From Rusavskia elegans (lineage: Eukaryota > Ascomycota > Lecanoromycetes > Teloschistales > Teloschistaceae), in the NCBI GenBank assembly GCA_011316305.1, contig SAUG01000015.1:496001-560000 (forward strand): a stretch of 64,000 nt of DNA. The letters run 5' to 3'. The notes below the pieces were generated by a model, which had not been told where the DNA came from, did no database searches, and saw only the letters and a list, made by a program, of their open reading frames with translations. Position 1 is the first letter of the stretch; each line of letters begins with the position of its first letter. Positions 11,080-24,299 of this stretch are shown here, piece after piece. The position numbers were made by a program, and so were the translations under genes.

Positions 11080-12656
11080 TACTTTAAATAAAAATATTTT
11101 AAACTAGCGTTTAAGTAATTAAGCCGCGGATTATAGATTTGATAAATAAATCTAATAAATATAATCCGTCTATACCGTTAACGTCTACTAAAGAAAATCT
11201 CGATTTATTTTTCATTATCTAAAAAAGTTTATTAAAATTCTATAGTAAGTATATCGCTAGTATATTAAAAAAATCTACTATTTTAAATATTTAAATCTAT
11301 TAATAGTAGCCGTTTAATAATTAATTAAAAAGAAAGTTTAATATAAATACTTTTTAGAAAATCTTTTCGGATTAATTATTTAATAATAGTAATAATTCAA
11401 ACGGTCCGAATAGTAGAAATAAAAGCGATAATTCTAATAAAAATAATAAAAAACTTCGAATTTTAGAAATTTAAATAATAGCGAAAAAAAAAATTCTTTT
11501 AAAAATATATTATCAAATAGAAATCTTTTATATAATAGATCCGAATTATATTTTAGATATTGATTAATCTTTTTTTAAACTAGCTACTAGGTATTCGCGA
11601 AGGTTATAAATTTCGTTAAAATATAAAACTAAAGAATATAAAAAATATAGCGATAAAATAACTTTTAAAAAATACTATAAATAAAACGAATTCTACAGAA
11701 ATTAGTTATATAGATTTAATATTTTATTTATTTCGATTAATTTAGAAATCCATTAAAAGTTGAAAGTTAAACTATTAATTCGAATAAAAGAAATCTTTTA
11801 TTATTCAAGAAATTTTTAATAGTATATTATAAAATAAATCTAAAGAAAATAGGTTATATTTTATTACTAAATCTAAATTCTATTTTTTAGATATTACGAC
11901 GATATACTTTTATATAATATAGAATAAAGACTAGAATATTCTATAATTCCATAATTTCTTTATATTATTAAAAGTCTAGCTAAATTTTTAATCAGAAAAA
12001 TAGTATTCGATTATTATTTTTAAATTAATCCGGATGTTTAACGTATTATATATATTCATCAGGCGAAAATTAAATACTTTAATTATAATAAATTAACAGT
12101 TTTGATTGTTGAATAAAAGATTATAAATGAAAAAATATTGGATTAATAATAGAACTTGTTAATTAAAAGATCTAATTCGCTTCTATATAGTAAAAAAAGT
12201 TTTAAAATTTCGAAAATCGAAACCGGAAAGATTAATTATAAAGTAATCGAAATTATATTAATAGAAAATATATTTCTAATAATAATAATAATAACAACGT
12301 AAAATATAGTAAATGATATAATAGATCAAGTATATATTTAAAATATAGTAATATTTATTGTTAATATAAATATTAGTTTTAGATCTAAAATTAGAGTTAA
12401 AATAGTCGAATATTTATTTACTTTTATAGTAATAGTAATAAATCTTTTATATAATCTATAGTCAATATAATAAAATATATTTCTAGTTTTATTAACTAAT
12501 TTAAAAACTAAAAAAATTGATTATAGTATCGATATTAGTATAATATAAATAGATTAAAATAAAAATAGGTTTTTTAATAAAAATATTTATCGAATCACTA
12601 ATAAAAGAATATAATAGAATTAAAACGTTTCTAAATTTAAATTTCTAGATAAATAT
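11080..12656 (+). mobile_element. AT-rich relic, probably the 5' (Gag) part of the gypsy element
   Basis: This heavily mutated DNA begins sharply at the right edge of the gene island and runs into the copia-1 insertion site. The copia-1 duplication shows that 12,656 and 18,385 were once contiguous, so it is probably upstream sequence of the gypsy relic. No Gag motif could be confirmed. Confidence 0.35.
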
Positions 12657-12661
12657 CGTTT

Positions 12662-12882
12662 TGAGAGCCTGTATGGCGGGATTATTATGAGAGAATTATC
12701 TGAGTTTCTCTAAGATGGTCGCTAAAATTACGTAACTTGCCTACTTAGATATAGTATATACCCTATTGGGTTTAGCGTATTTTAGTAACGGCTATATTCT
12801 ATATAATTTAGTAATTCTATAGATTTTACTTCTCGTATATTTTAATTAATACGATTATATATTAATATTTAATCGTCCTATA
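12662..12882 (+). repeat. copia-1 5' LTR
   Basis: This 221-bp direct repeat begins TGAGAGCC and ends TATA, where the partner LTR ends CACA. Its right third is much more C-to-T mutated than the matching part of the 3' LTR, while its left end is better preserved. Confidence 0.92.
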
Positions 12883-12900
12883 GTTATAAGCCCGGGTACC
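12883..12900 (+). other. Candidate primer-binding site of copia-1
   Basis: Directly after the LTR lies GTTATAAGCCCGGG. Reversing one RIP-type change gives GTTATGAGCCC, complementary to the anticodon arm of initiator Met-tRNA (GGGCTCATAAC). Drosophila copia is primed by an initiator-tRNA half cut in that arm. The match is inferred from memory of the tRNA. Confidence 0.5.
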
Positions 12901-15900
12901 GCAGGCTAAAGCGATATCTAGTAACCTTTACCGGTATATATTTATTATATTAGGAAGAGTTATTTACCTAAGTAATAAGCGGAAGAATTTTTTACCGCGA
13001 TATTTACTACTAATAGAAGAAAATTTTTACTGCAGCTCTACTAGGAATAATTACGTAAAGCAGTTAATTTACTAGAATATCTAATAAATAACTAAAAAGA
13101 AGAGTAATTTACTTTATAGTTATAAGCTTAAGCTATACGCTAGCGAATATAAAGGAAGATTTTATTACTAGATATTTCTTCTTTTAATATTACTCTAGCT
13201 CCTACCGAGCGTTTAAATACCCTCCTATATTATTGGTATAGCGTCTAAACGACCTATTATTCTAGCCTAAACTAAGAATTAGGACTAGTAGATCGTAATA
13301 ATTAAAGCTAAAGCAGTTTAAGTATATATTTAAAACTATATTAATCCCTTTTAATCTAATAAACTCTAATAAAGGTAAGAACTAACCTTTCCGGCGTATA
13401 TTCCGCCGATAGGAATACCCCTAATAACTATAGTAACCTAAGAATAAATTAGCGTAGTATAAAAGGCTTATAAAGATACTAAATAGCGCTATAAACAATC
13501 CTATAATAAATACGAGGAAAAACGGAAAGCAATCGCTAGTATAATTGATTATATTTACGAAAACATTTTAGTAGTAAGCCTAGTATTTCTTAGATTCGTT
13601 AAATCTTATTTATAGGACCTGTTACGAATACTATAGTCTAGAATCGTACCTACCGACTCCGCCAGAATTATAGAAATAGAGCGATAGTATAAAAAGCTAT
13701 CCGTAGACCTTATACGAAACTAAAATATTAAAGTATAACTCGATAAGTACTCGTAGATATATCTTTAAGCTAAGTACGTTAGAGTTTTAAAAGTTAAAGA
13801 TACTAAAAGAGTATTAAAGGATTTCGTCTTTATTATCTATAATCTAGTTCCTTTATTTTTATAGAACTACGAGCTTAGACTAGACTTAATTACGGATTAC
13901 GAAGAATAGTATTATAAGCTTATTAAAGAGTTCCGTAACTACGTTCGCCTATATAACCTTAAAGTCTCTAACGCCTATACTATATTTACTACTATAGAGG
14001 ATAATAACAGTAATAATAATACGGATAAAGATAAGGGTAAAAGGAAAAGTAAAAGAAAAGATAGAAATCCTTCGTTTAAAGATAATAATAAGCCGCTAAA
14101 ATACGTCTATAGCCTAAAGTATTTTTTTAAAGAATACTACTATATTATAGAATATTTCGGAAGGAGTTATTCGAAAAAGCTAGCTAGCTTTAAGCTTAAA
14201 GTAGTAAAGATAAAAAAGGTTAAAAATAAGCTCGATAGCGATAAAGAAATATAGAAAAAGTATAAGTACTCTAATTAATATACTAAGAAGGAATATAAAA
14301 GTAGTAAAAAAGATAATAAATTAATATCTACTGGCGTTTTATTAGCTATATTTTTAGGAACCTTCGTTACTAATTACTTTTTTCGCTTATCTTAGGTCCT
14401 TAACGGTAGTTTAATAATAAATCTATATAATAATACTATAGCCTACCGCTTTATTAAAAACCGAGACTATATTAACGGCTTATATATTATTATAGGCGAA
14501 GAACCTATACTAATTATAGTATACGGAAGTATTATAGTTAACGTTAATTCGCTAAATAGTAAGATACTATTAAAACTCTCTAATATAAATTACGTTTCTA
14601 ACTTTATAATTAACCTAGTTCTAGAAGGATATATATAGAAGAAAGGTAATCTTTTTAAAGATCCTAGAGCTCTTCGCGTTAAATATAACGGAAAGACTAT
14701 TATAAAATATAAAATAATTAGCGAGTTATCTATACTAGAAGATAATATAGATAGATATAAAGATATCGTTCTACCGTCGTTCGCTATAGCTAAATTAGGT
14801 ATAATAAAGGACTGGTACTAGCTTCTTACTTACGCCGCCGATAAAGCTATCTAGTATCTATAGTAAGTAGCTAAAGGGGTAGAGATTACGGATAAAACCA
14901 AGGTACTATTAACTAATAAATACGTAATATACGCCGTCTCTAAAGTTTACTAGATTATTTTAACTTCTTTATATAAGTTAGAGGACTCCGACAAGCCTTT
15001 CTATCGTATTACCTACGATTTAATTCTAATAGCCGCCGGCCTAAACTATTATTACTAGATTTTATATTTTATATATACTAAAACGGATTTCTATATCGTC
15101 GAGACCTATTACTTTAAATTAGAAGCTACTAAGTTCCTTCGCCGCTCTTTTAAATTTATATAAGTACGCTATAAAGGTATAATAGTATTTATACGGTCGG
15201 ATATAGAACTAACCTTAGATAAGGAATTCTTAAGCTTTATTATAGAGCTAGGAATCTTGTAGAAATCTACTACCCTAGATATATAAATTTAAAATAGTTA
15301 TTCAGAACGATTAGACTATATTCTTATTATTAAAGCCCGAGTAATAATAAATAGAGTAAATCTTCCGTATTATCTTTAGCCTTGGATTATTTTAGCCACC
15401 GCCTATATTATAAATATTATACTAAAAAAGAAGCTTATATAGAAGATTCTATTCTAAATAGTTATAAAGACTATTTTATATCTAGATTACTTTCGAGTAT
15501 ACGGCTATAAAGCCTATATATTAGATAAATATATTTTAAAATTCCAGAAGCTATACCCTAAAGCTTATATTAGATTTCTAGTAGAGTATAATAGTACGAA
15601 TATCTACTTTATCTAGATTTTAAGCTAGAGGAAGGTTATCTGTACTCGTAATATTATATTTAACGAGACCTCGTTCTACTAACCTAGAGAAGTTAATTAA
15701 ATTTAGCTATAGATAGAGCCGTTTCTATATAATACGTTCGATATCCTATATATAGACTACTCTATTACTAAACTTAGTAATAGCGAAAGCGATAAGAATA
15801 ACGCTTTTAAATAGATCTAAACGAATCCGGACGTATCTAAAAAAGAATTCTCGCCTCTAATACCTAATAATAAAGGAAAAGGTAAAGAGAACCAGCTTTT

Positions 15901-18158
15901 TCTATCGCCTCCTATCTTAGAGGGTAGGACGCCGCTATAAAATAGCTATAATAGCGGAGATTTAGCTAATAAATTATACTATAATCCTTTTATAAAGGTA
16001 ATAGGACAGCTTAGCGAACTCGCTTAAATAGGTATATAGTTACTTAATAGCAGATTTATATTCGATAAGAATATATCTAGATCCTTTAAAAATAACGAAG
16101 ATTTTCTTCCGTCTACTCCTATACCTTTAGAGCTAAAGAAAACTCGTAGCCTAAATAAATTATACTATACTAAAGATAATATTATTTCTCTAGGCGTTAT
16201 ACGCCGCCGAAAGAAAATAGATAAAGTAAATAAGGCCGAAGAGATAACTACTAAAAAGACTATAAAGAAGTTAGAACAGAGCGAGGCCTATATAACCCTT
16301 CTTTAATATACTACTACCGGAATTCCTATAGCTTTCTTTATAGTATTCGCCGCCTATCTTCTAGCTCGTATAATATACGAAGATAGCGCTTTAATACTAG
16401 ACTATCAGCCTCTTCTACTAGGAATACGGTATTACTATAATTAACTGCCGCCGGAGCCTCGTTTCTGGAATAATATATTAAAATATCCGCTTATAGAAGG
16501 ATTTATAGAGGCCGTTTAAATTAAAATAAAGAAACTATAGGATAAGAATACCTAGAAGAAGGTAGTACTCGGTACTGTAGCTTAATATAGTAGTTTTTAA
16601 GTATAAATTCGATAAACAAGATTATCTAACTAAATTGAAAGTACGCCTTTATATTAGAGGTAACCTCTAGAGTACCGATACTAATACCTACGCTGCTACC
16701 TTAGTAATTCGTATCTTTCGGGTACTTATAGCTATCGTTATATATTTTAGACTCTAAATAAAATAGTATAATACGGTTAACGCCTTCCCTAATTACAAAA
16801 TTAACGAACTTACTTACGTTAAGCCTTTACTAGGCTAGAAAGGATCGAAGTCTATCTTCTTATAATTCTTTAAAGCGCTCTATAGCCTAAAACAGTCGCC
16901 GGCGCTATAGTTTTACTATCTTATAAATATTCTAGTAGACCTAGGATTTTTAGCAGTACCCGGAACCGAATATTTATTTATTTACGAATATATAATACTA
17001 TTCTTTTTTATAGATAATATTTATATTATCTACGAGGACCGCTATATATAATATATTAAGGAATTCCAGGTAAAGCTTTTTAAGCGCTACGAAATAAAAT
17101 ACCTAGGCGAAATATCCTGGTTTTTAGGAATTCGTATTACTCGCGATCGCGAAGCCTATAAGCTATTATTATATTAAAACTTATATATCGATAAGATTAT
17201 AAAGAAGTATAATATTAACTTATTAAATAAAGTTCTTAAAACTCTACCTATTAGTTCCGAAACGTTTACTAAGAATATAGGTACGGCCGAACCCTAGTAA
17301 ATTCTACTATACTAATAACTAGTCAGATTACTTAATTTCGTAGCCGTCGTTACTCGCGCTAATATTAGTTATACCGCCTTAAAGCTTTTAGAATTCTTAA
17401 TAAATCTATCGGAACGTTATCTGAAATTAGTAATTAAAACTATATAGTATTTAGGATATTATAGGTTCTATTTAATTATCTTCGATACTTATATAACCGA
17501 TCTAAATATATTATTTATTACCTTATCGGACGCTTTATTTGCTAATAATCTATTAATTCGGCGAAGCTCGTAGAGCTACGCGTTTAAATTATTCGGCGGA
17601 ATAATAGACTAGAAAGCCTTAAAATAGAAAACGGTTATAACGAGCTTAATTAAAGCCGAGCTCCTCGCAGCTACCGCTACCGGGAAAGAACTCCTATAGT
17701 AGAATCGGTTTTTTAAAGAAATATTATTTAATCCAGACTATAAGCCGTATATCTAAATTAATAATATATAAATAATACAAATATTTTAGAACGTTAACTT
17801 ATAGTTCGTAATAAAACTCCGCTATATTAATATATATCGTTACTTACTATACTAGAAGGTTCGTAATAGAAATATATCTATTAGATATATAGCTTCTATA
17901 GTAATTTTAGTAGATAGCCTTATAAAAGCCCTTCTACCTTTATATTATAAGGAACTTATAAGCTTACTAGGGCTCTAGAATCTTCCTCTAAAAGAACGCT
18001 ATAATAGCGATTCTTCTGCTACCGCCTCTAACGCTCTAAACGTCGCTAATATATCTAAATCCGATTAAACTAAAGAGGAAGATAAAGGTTATAATAATAT
18101 ATAGTAGCGAGGAATAGAATCAAGCTTAAAAATATAAGTAATCGACTCTAAGAGGGTA

Positions 18159-18379
18159 TAAGAGCCTATATAGCGGGATTATTATAAGAGAGTTATCTAA
18201 ATTTCTCTAAGATAGTCGCTGAGATTACGTAACTTGTCTATTTAGATATAGTATATACTCTATTAGATTTAGCGTATCTTAGTAACGGCTATATTCTATA
18301 TAATTTAGCAACTCTATAGATTTTACTTCTCGTGTATCTCAATCAATACGATCATGCATCAACATCCAATCGTTCCACA
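18159..18379 (+). repeat. copia-1 3' LTR
   Basis: This 221-bp repeat starts TAAGAGCC (TGAGAGCC mutated) and ends CGTTCCACA. The last ~80 bp (about 18,300-18,379) keep many CA and TG dinucleotides and are the least mutated part of the element. Confidence 0.92.
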
Positions 18380-20184
18380 CGTCTTAACTTCTTTTATTAT
18401 TTAATTTAATCTAGAACCCGTCTGAAAAATAAAGAAACTTTATTTTTAATAAATTAAAAATAAATATACTGTTGATTATAAAATGTATAATTTAAATACA
18501 ATAATAATAAATTGTTAAAACTATCGAAAAAATAAATATTTCGCGATTCTATATTCTAGATATAATAAATAAATATCGTATTTTTCTAGAAATACTAGCT
18601 GTATAATAGCTATATATAGTAAGAAATCTATAATTAAAATATAAGTAATATTCTATCCGTAATAAAAAGATATAAATTATTAAATCGGATATAAAATAAT
18701 CTATTCGCTTTAATATTAATTTAGTTATCGGTTGTTATTTTTTATATATTATAAATCGAAAGTAAAAGATTAGTATATATAATATCGATTACCGCTTTAA
18801 ATATAAAATCTTATAATAATACTATTATATTGACGAAAATTACCAGTTTCGCCGTATATATAGAGATCGATAATAACGATAAAGATAATAAAAATATATA
18901 ATAGATCGATCTGTAGATTTTAGAATCTAAATATAAAGAAATCGAAGTTTATAATAGATAATTAATAGATTTTTTACTACCGTCTTAGAATATCAATTAT
19001 ATAATCGGACTAGATAAACGAAATCTACTATATAATCTAATCTATAGTCTATTTTCACGCGAGTTCGATAAATTGTATAATTATTTAAATAGTATTCTAA
19101 TAAAAAGCTAGATTCGTTTTTTAACGTTTTTAATAGAAGTTATAGTTCTTTTTATATTAAAAAAAGAGAGTAGTTTTCGCATTTTCGTATATACGTCGAC
19201 TATAGAGGTTTTAGTAAAATAATAATTAAATTCTATTATTTTTTATTGTTAGTTACTAAAATTTTAAAATAGTTATTAGAAATAAAAGATTCTTTAAAAT
19301 ATAATATTAGTTATATCTACTATTAAATTCTGATTAGATAAAATGATAAGTGAAGAAATATATTTAATATAAAATATACAATTTTTAAATATTTTATATA
19401 TCTTTCGGTTTTACAAATATATCTAATAATTTTATATTTCTATAATTATTGAATTTAAGAAAACGTCGTTAATATCTACTATATAGTCAATCTAGATAAT
19501 ATTTTAATAATTGCATTTTTATAAAAATATATTAGAATTATATTCGATAGATTATTGAAAGTTTTATAATATATAGTTATATTCTAATTTTCAAAAATAT
19601 TTTTTTAATATTAAAATTATAGAAACTCTAGATTTTATTATATCTAAAAAAGATATATCGATAGATTTTAAACGAATAATAAATATTCAAAAATAGCTAG
19701 TTCTAAAAATTTACTAGAAAATATAAATTAATTTTAAAATTAATTAATTCTTATCGGTATTTTATTTATTAGTATTTTCGGATTATAGCGTCTTTAATAA
19801 ATCTAATTATAGAAAGTATTAGTAGAACAAAGACGAAACTATTTTATTAAACTATCGGAATTTAAAATTTTTAAAAAAAATTTAAACGTATTTTTAATAC
19901 TGCCGGGATATTATAGTATTTTGATTTAAAAACAATTGAATTTAAAATTAATACTTCTATAGTTGGATAAATTGGAAATATATTTTAAATTATTATAATA
20001 ATAATCGCTAGCGTTTTATTGTATTCCAATCGAAGCAAAGAATTTCTATCGAATATAATTACGAAACCTATAATATCGAAATAACTACTATTATTATAGT
20101 TTTCCAATATTAGAATTATTATCTCGAACACGCGAAGTAAATAGTATAAATCTAAATATATTATAATAATTTTAAAATCTTTAT
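18380..20184 (+). mobile_element. Ty3/gypsy relic, RT and RNase H part
   Basis: Decayed reading frames match Ty3/gypsy polymerase. A VDYRG-like segment lies near 19,190, and a VNLDNILI segment near 19,486-19,510 is the decayed YLDD box. RNase H-like sequence (NYEIHDKE-like region) lies at about 20,020-20,110. Many stops and at least one frameshift are present. The element resumes at 24,300 after the family A insertion. The protease is expected at about 18,400-19,000 but I could not confirm it. Confidence 0.75.
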
Positions 20185-20950
20185 TTATTTAAATATTCAT
20201 TTTGATTTTAATATTCGGCGAATCAATGATTTAGTATATGAATCAAATATTAGTATACCAGTATCGAATATACAGTGGCAGAATTTATATTCCAGTTTAG
20301 TTAATATAAATAACTTTTTTCTAGTATTTTATTTTAAATTTATTTAGTAATATAACGTATTTTTCTATCGATAATTTAATTAACGTAAAAATATTTATAG
20401 ATAAATATACTTCGCAGTTATCGCTTTTTTTTTCTTTTACTAATAATATAAACTCTTTAATACTATATTCTCGTAAACGCTGCGATTAACTAAATTTTAT
20501 ATATATATACATATCTATTCCCGTAATAACTATAGCTATAAACTAAATTAGACGATAGTATCTTTATCCGTATTAACTATATCTACCTACGCGGACGTCG
20601 ACTATTTTATTATAGCCAGAGCAAGCTACTTTAATTTCGATAAAAATAGTCTTTTTACTATCTTTAAAACGCGCTATCCGATTTCTCTACCTTTCTTTAA
20701 TTTAATTAATCGGGTAAAACTTCTAGCCGTAGTAGCCAGCGTACTAGCTAGCGACCGTTTTATAGCTAGCGACTTTTTTAAAGCTACGTAGGCTAAAGAA
20801 TACTTTAATAATTTAACGGAATATTTAGATACAGATTATATAATTAGTATAGCCGAGACGATAACTATTTATAATTACATTATAATATAGTAGAGTGATA
20901 TAGCGGAAATATTAGATATTTATAATTATTTATAACGTCGAAAAAGAACT
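20185..20950 (+). repeat. Repeat family A, copy A2, left part
   Basis: This is the first part of a family A copy in the opposite orientation to A1, interrupted at 20,950 by the Gag-protease LTR element. The flanks TAAAATCTTTAT (20173-20184) and TAAAGTCTTTAT (24288-24299) form a 12-bp duplication with one G-to-A change. At about 20,620-20,930 an almost open frame reads SLFTIFKTRYPISLPF, then NRVKLL, then EYLDTD. This is similar to the family B exon (FKSRNP, NRIKLL, YLDSD). Confidence 0.75.
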
Positions 20951-21064
20951 TGTTATGGAGCAAGCTTTTATAAGGCCGAAAGATATATAATAAATTGCTC
21001 GATTAGGTTTAGTACGGCTCGCTAGATTAGATAGCGACTTTGACACGTATCTTTTATACCCGCA
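20951..21064 (+). repeat. 5' LTR of the Gag-protease element
   Basis: This 114-bp terminal direct repeat begins TGTTATGGAGCAAGC and ends ACCCGCA. It matches 23987-24100 at the same length, with mostly C/T and G/A differences. Confidence 0.82.
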
Positions 21065-23986
21065 GGTATTCTTTATAGAATAATTATCCTTCTACTATCT
21101 AATTATTATCTATATTCGACCTCGTTATAATAAAAAGTAATAATAAGGATATTCTGATTATCCTTTATTATTATATATAGGTTTATTTTAAATCTATACC
21201 AGCGAGTATAGTTTTCCGAGTCTTCCGGAAGCTCGAATTATCTCTAACTGCTTCCTAGTAAATACAAGCTAAATTCGCTAGGATTAAATAAAAGTTAATC
21301 GCCTTTACCGTACTTTACTTTACTCTACTCGCTTTACGAATCTACGTTACTATATTTAGTAATATAGAAAATTTAGTACTAGGCTTCGGTAAATTTAATA
21401 TAGAAAATAATAACCTTATCGGTATTAGTAGCGAGCTTTCTAGTAGCTTCGTTAATTAATAAGCTAGAAGCTCTAAAAAGAGGCTATATAATTCGCTCCT
21501 TATTAGATAATAAACTACGGTAGAAAACGTTTAGGAAAGCGTTAGCGAAATCTAAACTTAGATTAATAATACTAGTAATATTATTAATAAAGAGTTTAAA
21601 AAAAGCTATAAGTAATTCGGCAAGCTTAAGTTATCTATAGATAATATTAAACTCCTTTTTTAAATTTAAACTAAGAAGAAACTAGATACCTTACTACTAA
21701 ATTTGTTCGTCGAACTTCTAAAATTTCCTTCTAGCGAGGCTTTATTATATAAGTTATTTCGTAAAGGTTTACCTATTCGCTTCGATTATAGTAGTATCGG
21801 CGGCGGAATTCGGGACCTTATTAAGGCGATAAAAAATAAAGAATAGAAAAGAAATTTTAAAATATCCGAAATCGGCTATTTTATTCTTTATCTATTATAA
21901 TCTACGTACGGTAAAGGAGATCTCGTTATTATTAACGATTATACCTTGTATCGTAATATATATCTTTTCCTAAACTAGGCGAAAACCTTTACGTAGACCC
22001 TAGGATCTCTATATATTCGGAAATATTTCTACCTTTATCTCCGCGGGATAGCTTAAGTTTAGTACGTTACTAAGCTCGATAAAGTCTATTATATAGTACT
22101 CTAAAGTAGCGAAAGCCTCTAAATATGGAAGAAATTATTTATTTAGCGTTTTAAAATACGTACGTCTGACGCTATAAATCTCCTAAAGGTAGACGAGTTT
22201 ATAATTAATAACGTACGCTAATAACAATTCGTTTCTAATTATATATAATCGGTAGTATATTATACCCGTAATATAGAATTTAAAGACGAATACTATTAAA
22301 TTTTCTAGGCCTAGAACTATTTTATACTAAATTTATAGCGTAATATTAATAAACCTACGGAGAAATCGACCCTCCTGTTATTTATTCTATAACTAGAAGC
22401 TAAAAAAACGGCCTGGGGAAGATTCTATATAATAAAGCTCCCTAAAAATTTTCAGCGACCTTATCGCTAGTAAAATTAGATACTATCTCGCCAGAATATA
22501 TAGTAACTATTATATAATTCGCAGGAGAATTAACTTTAGTAGCTGTATTATTAATAGCGCGGACTATCCGATAATTTATTCTAGTAAGGATCTCGTTAAT
22601 AAACTCTTTAATAAACTTTCTAGTATTTATTCTAACCTATTTAACGTTAAATCGAGGCTCCGCTATATAATAACTAGGGTCCTAAGTTTAATCCCTACTA
22701 TAATTAACAGGCTAACGCTAATTTCGGTAGTATAAACGAAGAAGATACTTATAGATACTTCGGAGAGGCTGGAGATAATAGAGGTTATAAAAAAGACCTT
22801 CCTCTAGAAATCTACTCGGTATATAGCTTCTCCGTTAATTTTAATAATACCGGAGGCGTTTAGTATAATTGATAGCTATAGATATATAATTTATATCCTA
22901 TTTTCTAGAGTTTCGGTAACGCTAACGAGTTCGTAGACTATAGAGTTTATTTCTATAGCGTTGATCCTAGATTTTCTAGCCAGAAATATATAAAGAAGTA
23001 ATAGGATCTCGATTAATATATATACGATAATATATATATCTTTAAACCTAGATTCTAGAGATACGCTATTACGAAAGCTCCTATATTTAATAAAACGAAT
23101 CTAAACGTATATATCGATATAGACAGCGGTACCTCTATTATTAACTGTTTTCTTCTGCCAGAAGACGTTAATTTAACTAGGATTATTAAGAAAACGATAC
23201 CCGTTACGTTTAAAAGCGTTTACGGTCTCTAGTTATATAACCAGATTACTAAATTTAATATTTAACTAGGCGATATTAATATATCTATAATAGTATACTT
23301 AGTAGATAATTTATAAACAGATTTTATTATCGATTTAAATTACTTAGAAGCTTTTAATATAGTTTTTTATCTTAAAAGACGTATTATAATAATTAGCGAA
23401 AAAGAGATTATAGAAGCGCTAATTCGAATATAATCTCCTTAATATATATTAGAGTTTTAAAGCTACTGTTTATTATATATAAAGAGCGCTAGAAGAAGTA
23501 GATAGTATTAACGAAAGCGATAAATAAATCGAAACTAAAAGCTATATTTAATTTAATTCCAGTTAATTAGAATTAAATGTAAATAAATTCTTTAAAAGCT
23601 TTAATTCCTGTTTACTTAACTAATAATAAAACGAACTAATTAGCTTCTAGGAACTCTATAACTAATTCCGCCTCTACCTCTTCTATTATATATATATATA
23701 AACGCTGTACCTATATTACCTCGTTAAATTAAAAGCTACGCTGTTATCGATACCCTAGTTTATATTAGTAACGATACTTCGATTTAATTAGTTAGAAGGC
23801 TGCGCTGATATAAAAGATTCTAGAGAAGGTTTAAAGAGATAAATAGATAGCGCTAGGAGCTATACGACGCGTATAGAAGGGATAGCGGATATATTCAGGC
23901 GTGGAGTAGACGTAGTAGAGTTAATAATCTCGCTGGCGCTCGTTATAGTATCGAGGGCGATATCTTTTTTTCTTTTTTAGGATATT

Positions 23987-24100
23987 TATTATAGAGTAAG
24001 CTTTTATAAGGCCGAAAGATATATAATAAGTTATCCGATTAGGTTTAGTACGGCTCGCTAGATTAGATAGCGGCCTTGGTACGTACCTTTAATACCCGTA
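23987..24100 (+). repeat. 3' LTR of the Gag-protease element
   Basis: This 114-bp repeat begins TATTATAGAGTAAGC and ends ACCCGTA, the RIP-altered partner of 20951-21064. It abuts the continuation of repeat A2. Confidence 0.82.
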
Positions 24101-24287
24101 GATAATCGAATAAAAAAAGAAAAAACTAATATAATTAATTGCGCTTTAAATCTTGCCTGACGAATATACTTCTAGCTGTAAAAATTTCTTTATACGTAAA
24201 ATATAATAATCGTTGCCGTATATAACGTTAATAAAATATATATATAAAAATTCAATATAACTTTAGATAAAAGCCTTTCAGAAGAGG
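24101..24287 (+). repeat. Repeat family A, copy A2, right part
   Basis: This is the remaining end of A2 after the Gag-protease element, closing with CTTTCAGAAGAGG. It matches the reverse complement of the left ends of A1, A3 and A4. Confidence 0.75.
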
Positions 24288-24299
24288 TAAAGTCTTTAT

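Larger units (their letters stand above)
12662..18379 (+). mobile_element. Complete Ty1/copia LTR retrotransposon (copia-1), RIP-inactivated
   Basis: This 5,718-bp element has two 221-bp LTRs and a 5-bp duplication, CGTTT (12657-12661) and CGTCT (18380-18384), differing by one C-to-T change. Decayed coding order is Gag, protease, integrase, RT, RNase H, which is diagnostic of copia. Integrase remnants lie at about 15,070-15,440, with IRSD near 15,191. RT shows a decayed YVDD box near 17,010 and FLGI followed by TRDR near 17,120-17,150. RNase H shows GGIID and KTV near 17,595-17,640. Stops in every frame make it non-autonomous now. It is inserted in AT-rich DNA that is probably a gypsy relic. 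Confidence 0.92.
20951..24100 (+). mobile_element. 3.15-kb LTR element with Gag and protease only (TR-GAG-like), inserted in A2
   Basis: Two 114-bp direct repeats (20951-21064 and 23987-24100) start TGTTATGGAG or its RIP form and end CCCGCA or CCCGTA. The interior of about 2.9 kb has a long decayed Gag-like frame. A retroviral-type aspartic protease frame reads YIDIDSGTSIIN, with DSG at 23122-23130. No RT, RNase H or integrase motif was found, so it was probably mobilised in trans. This resembles the TR-GAG elements described in plants. The 5-bp flanks (GAACT and GATAA) do not match well, so the duplication is unproven. Confidence 0.78.
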
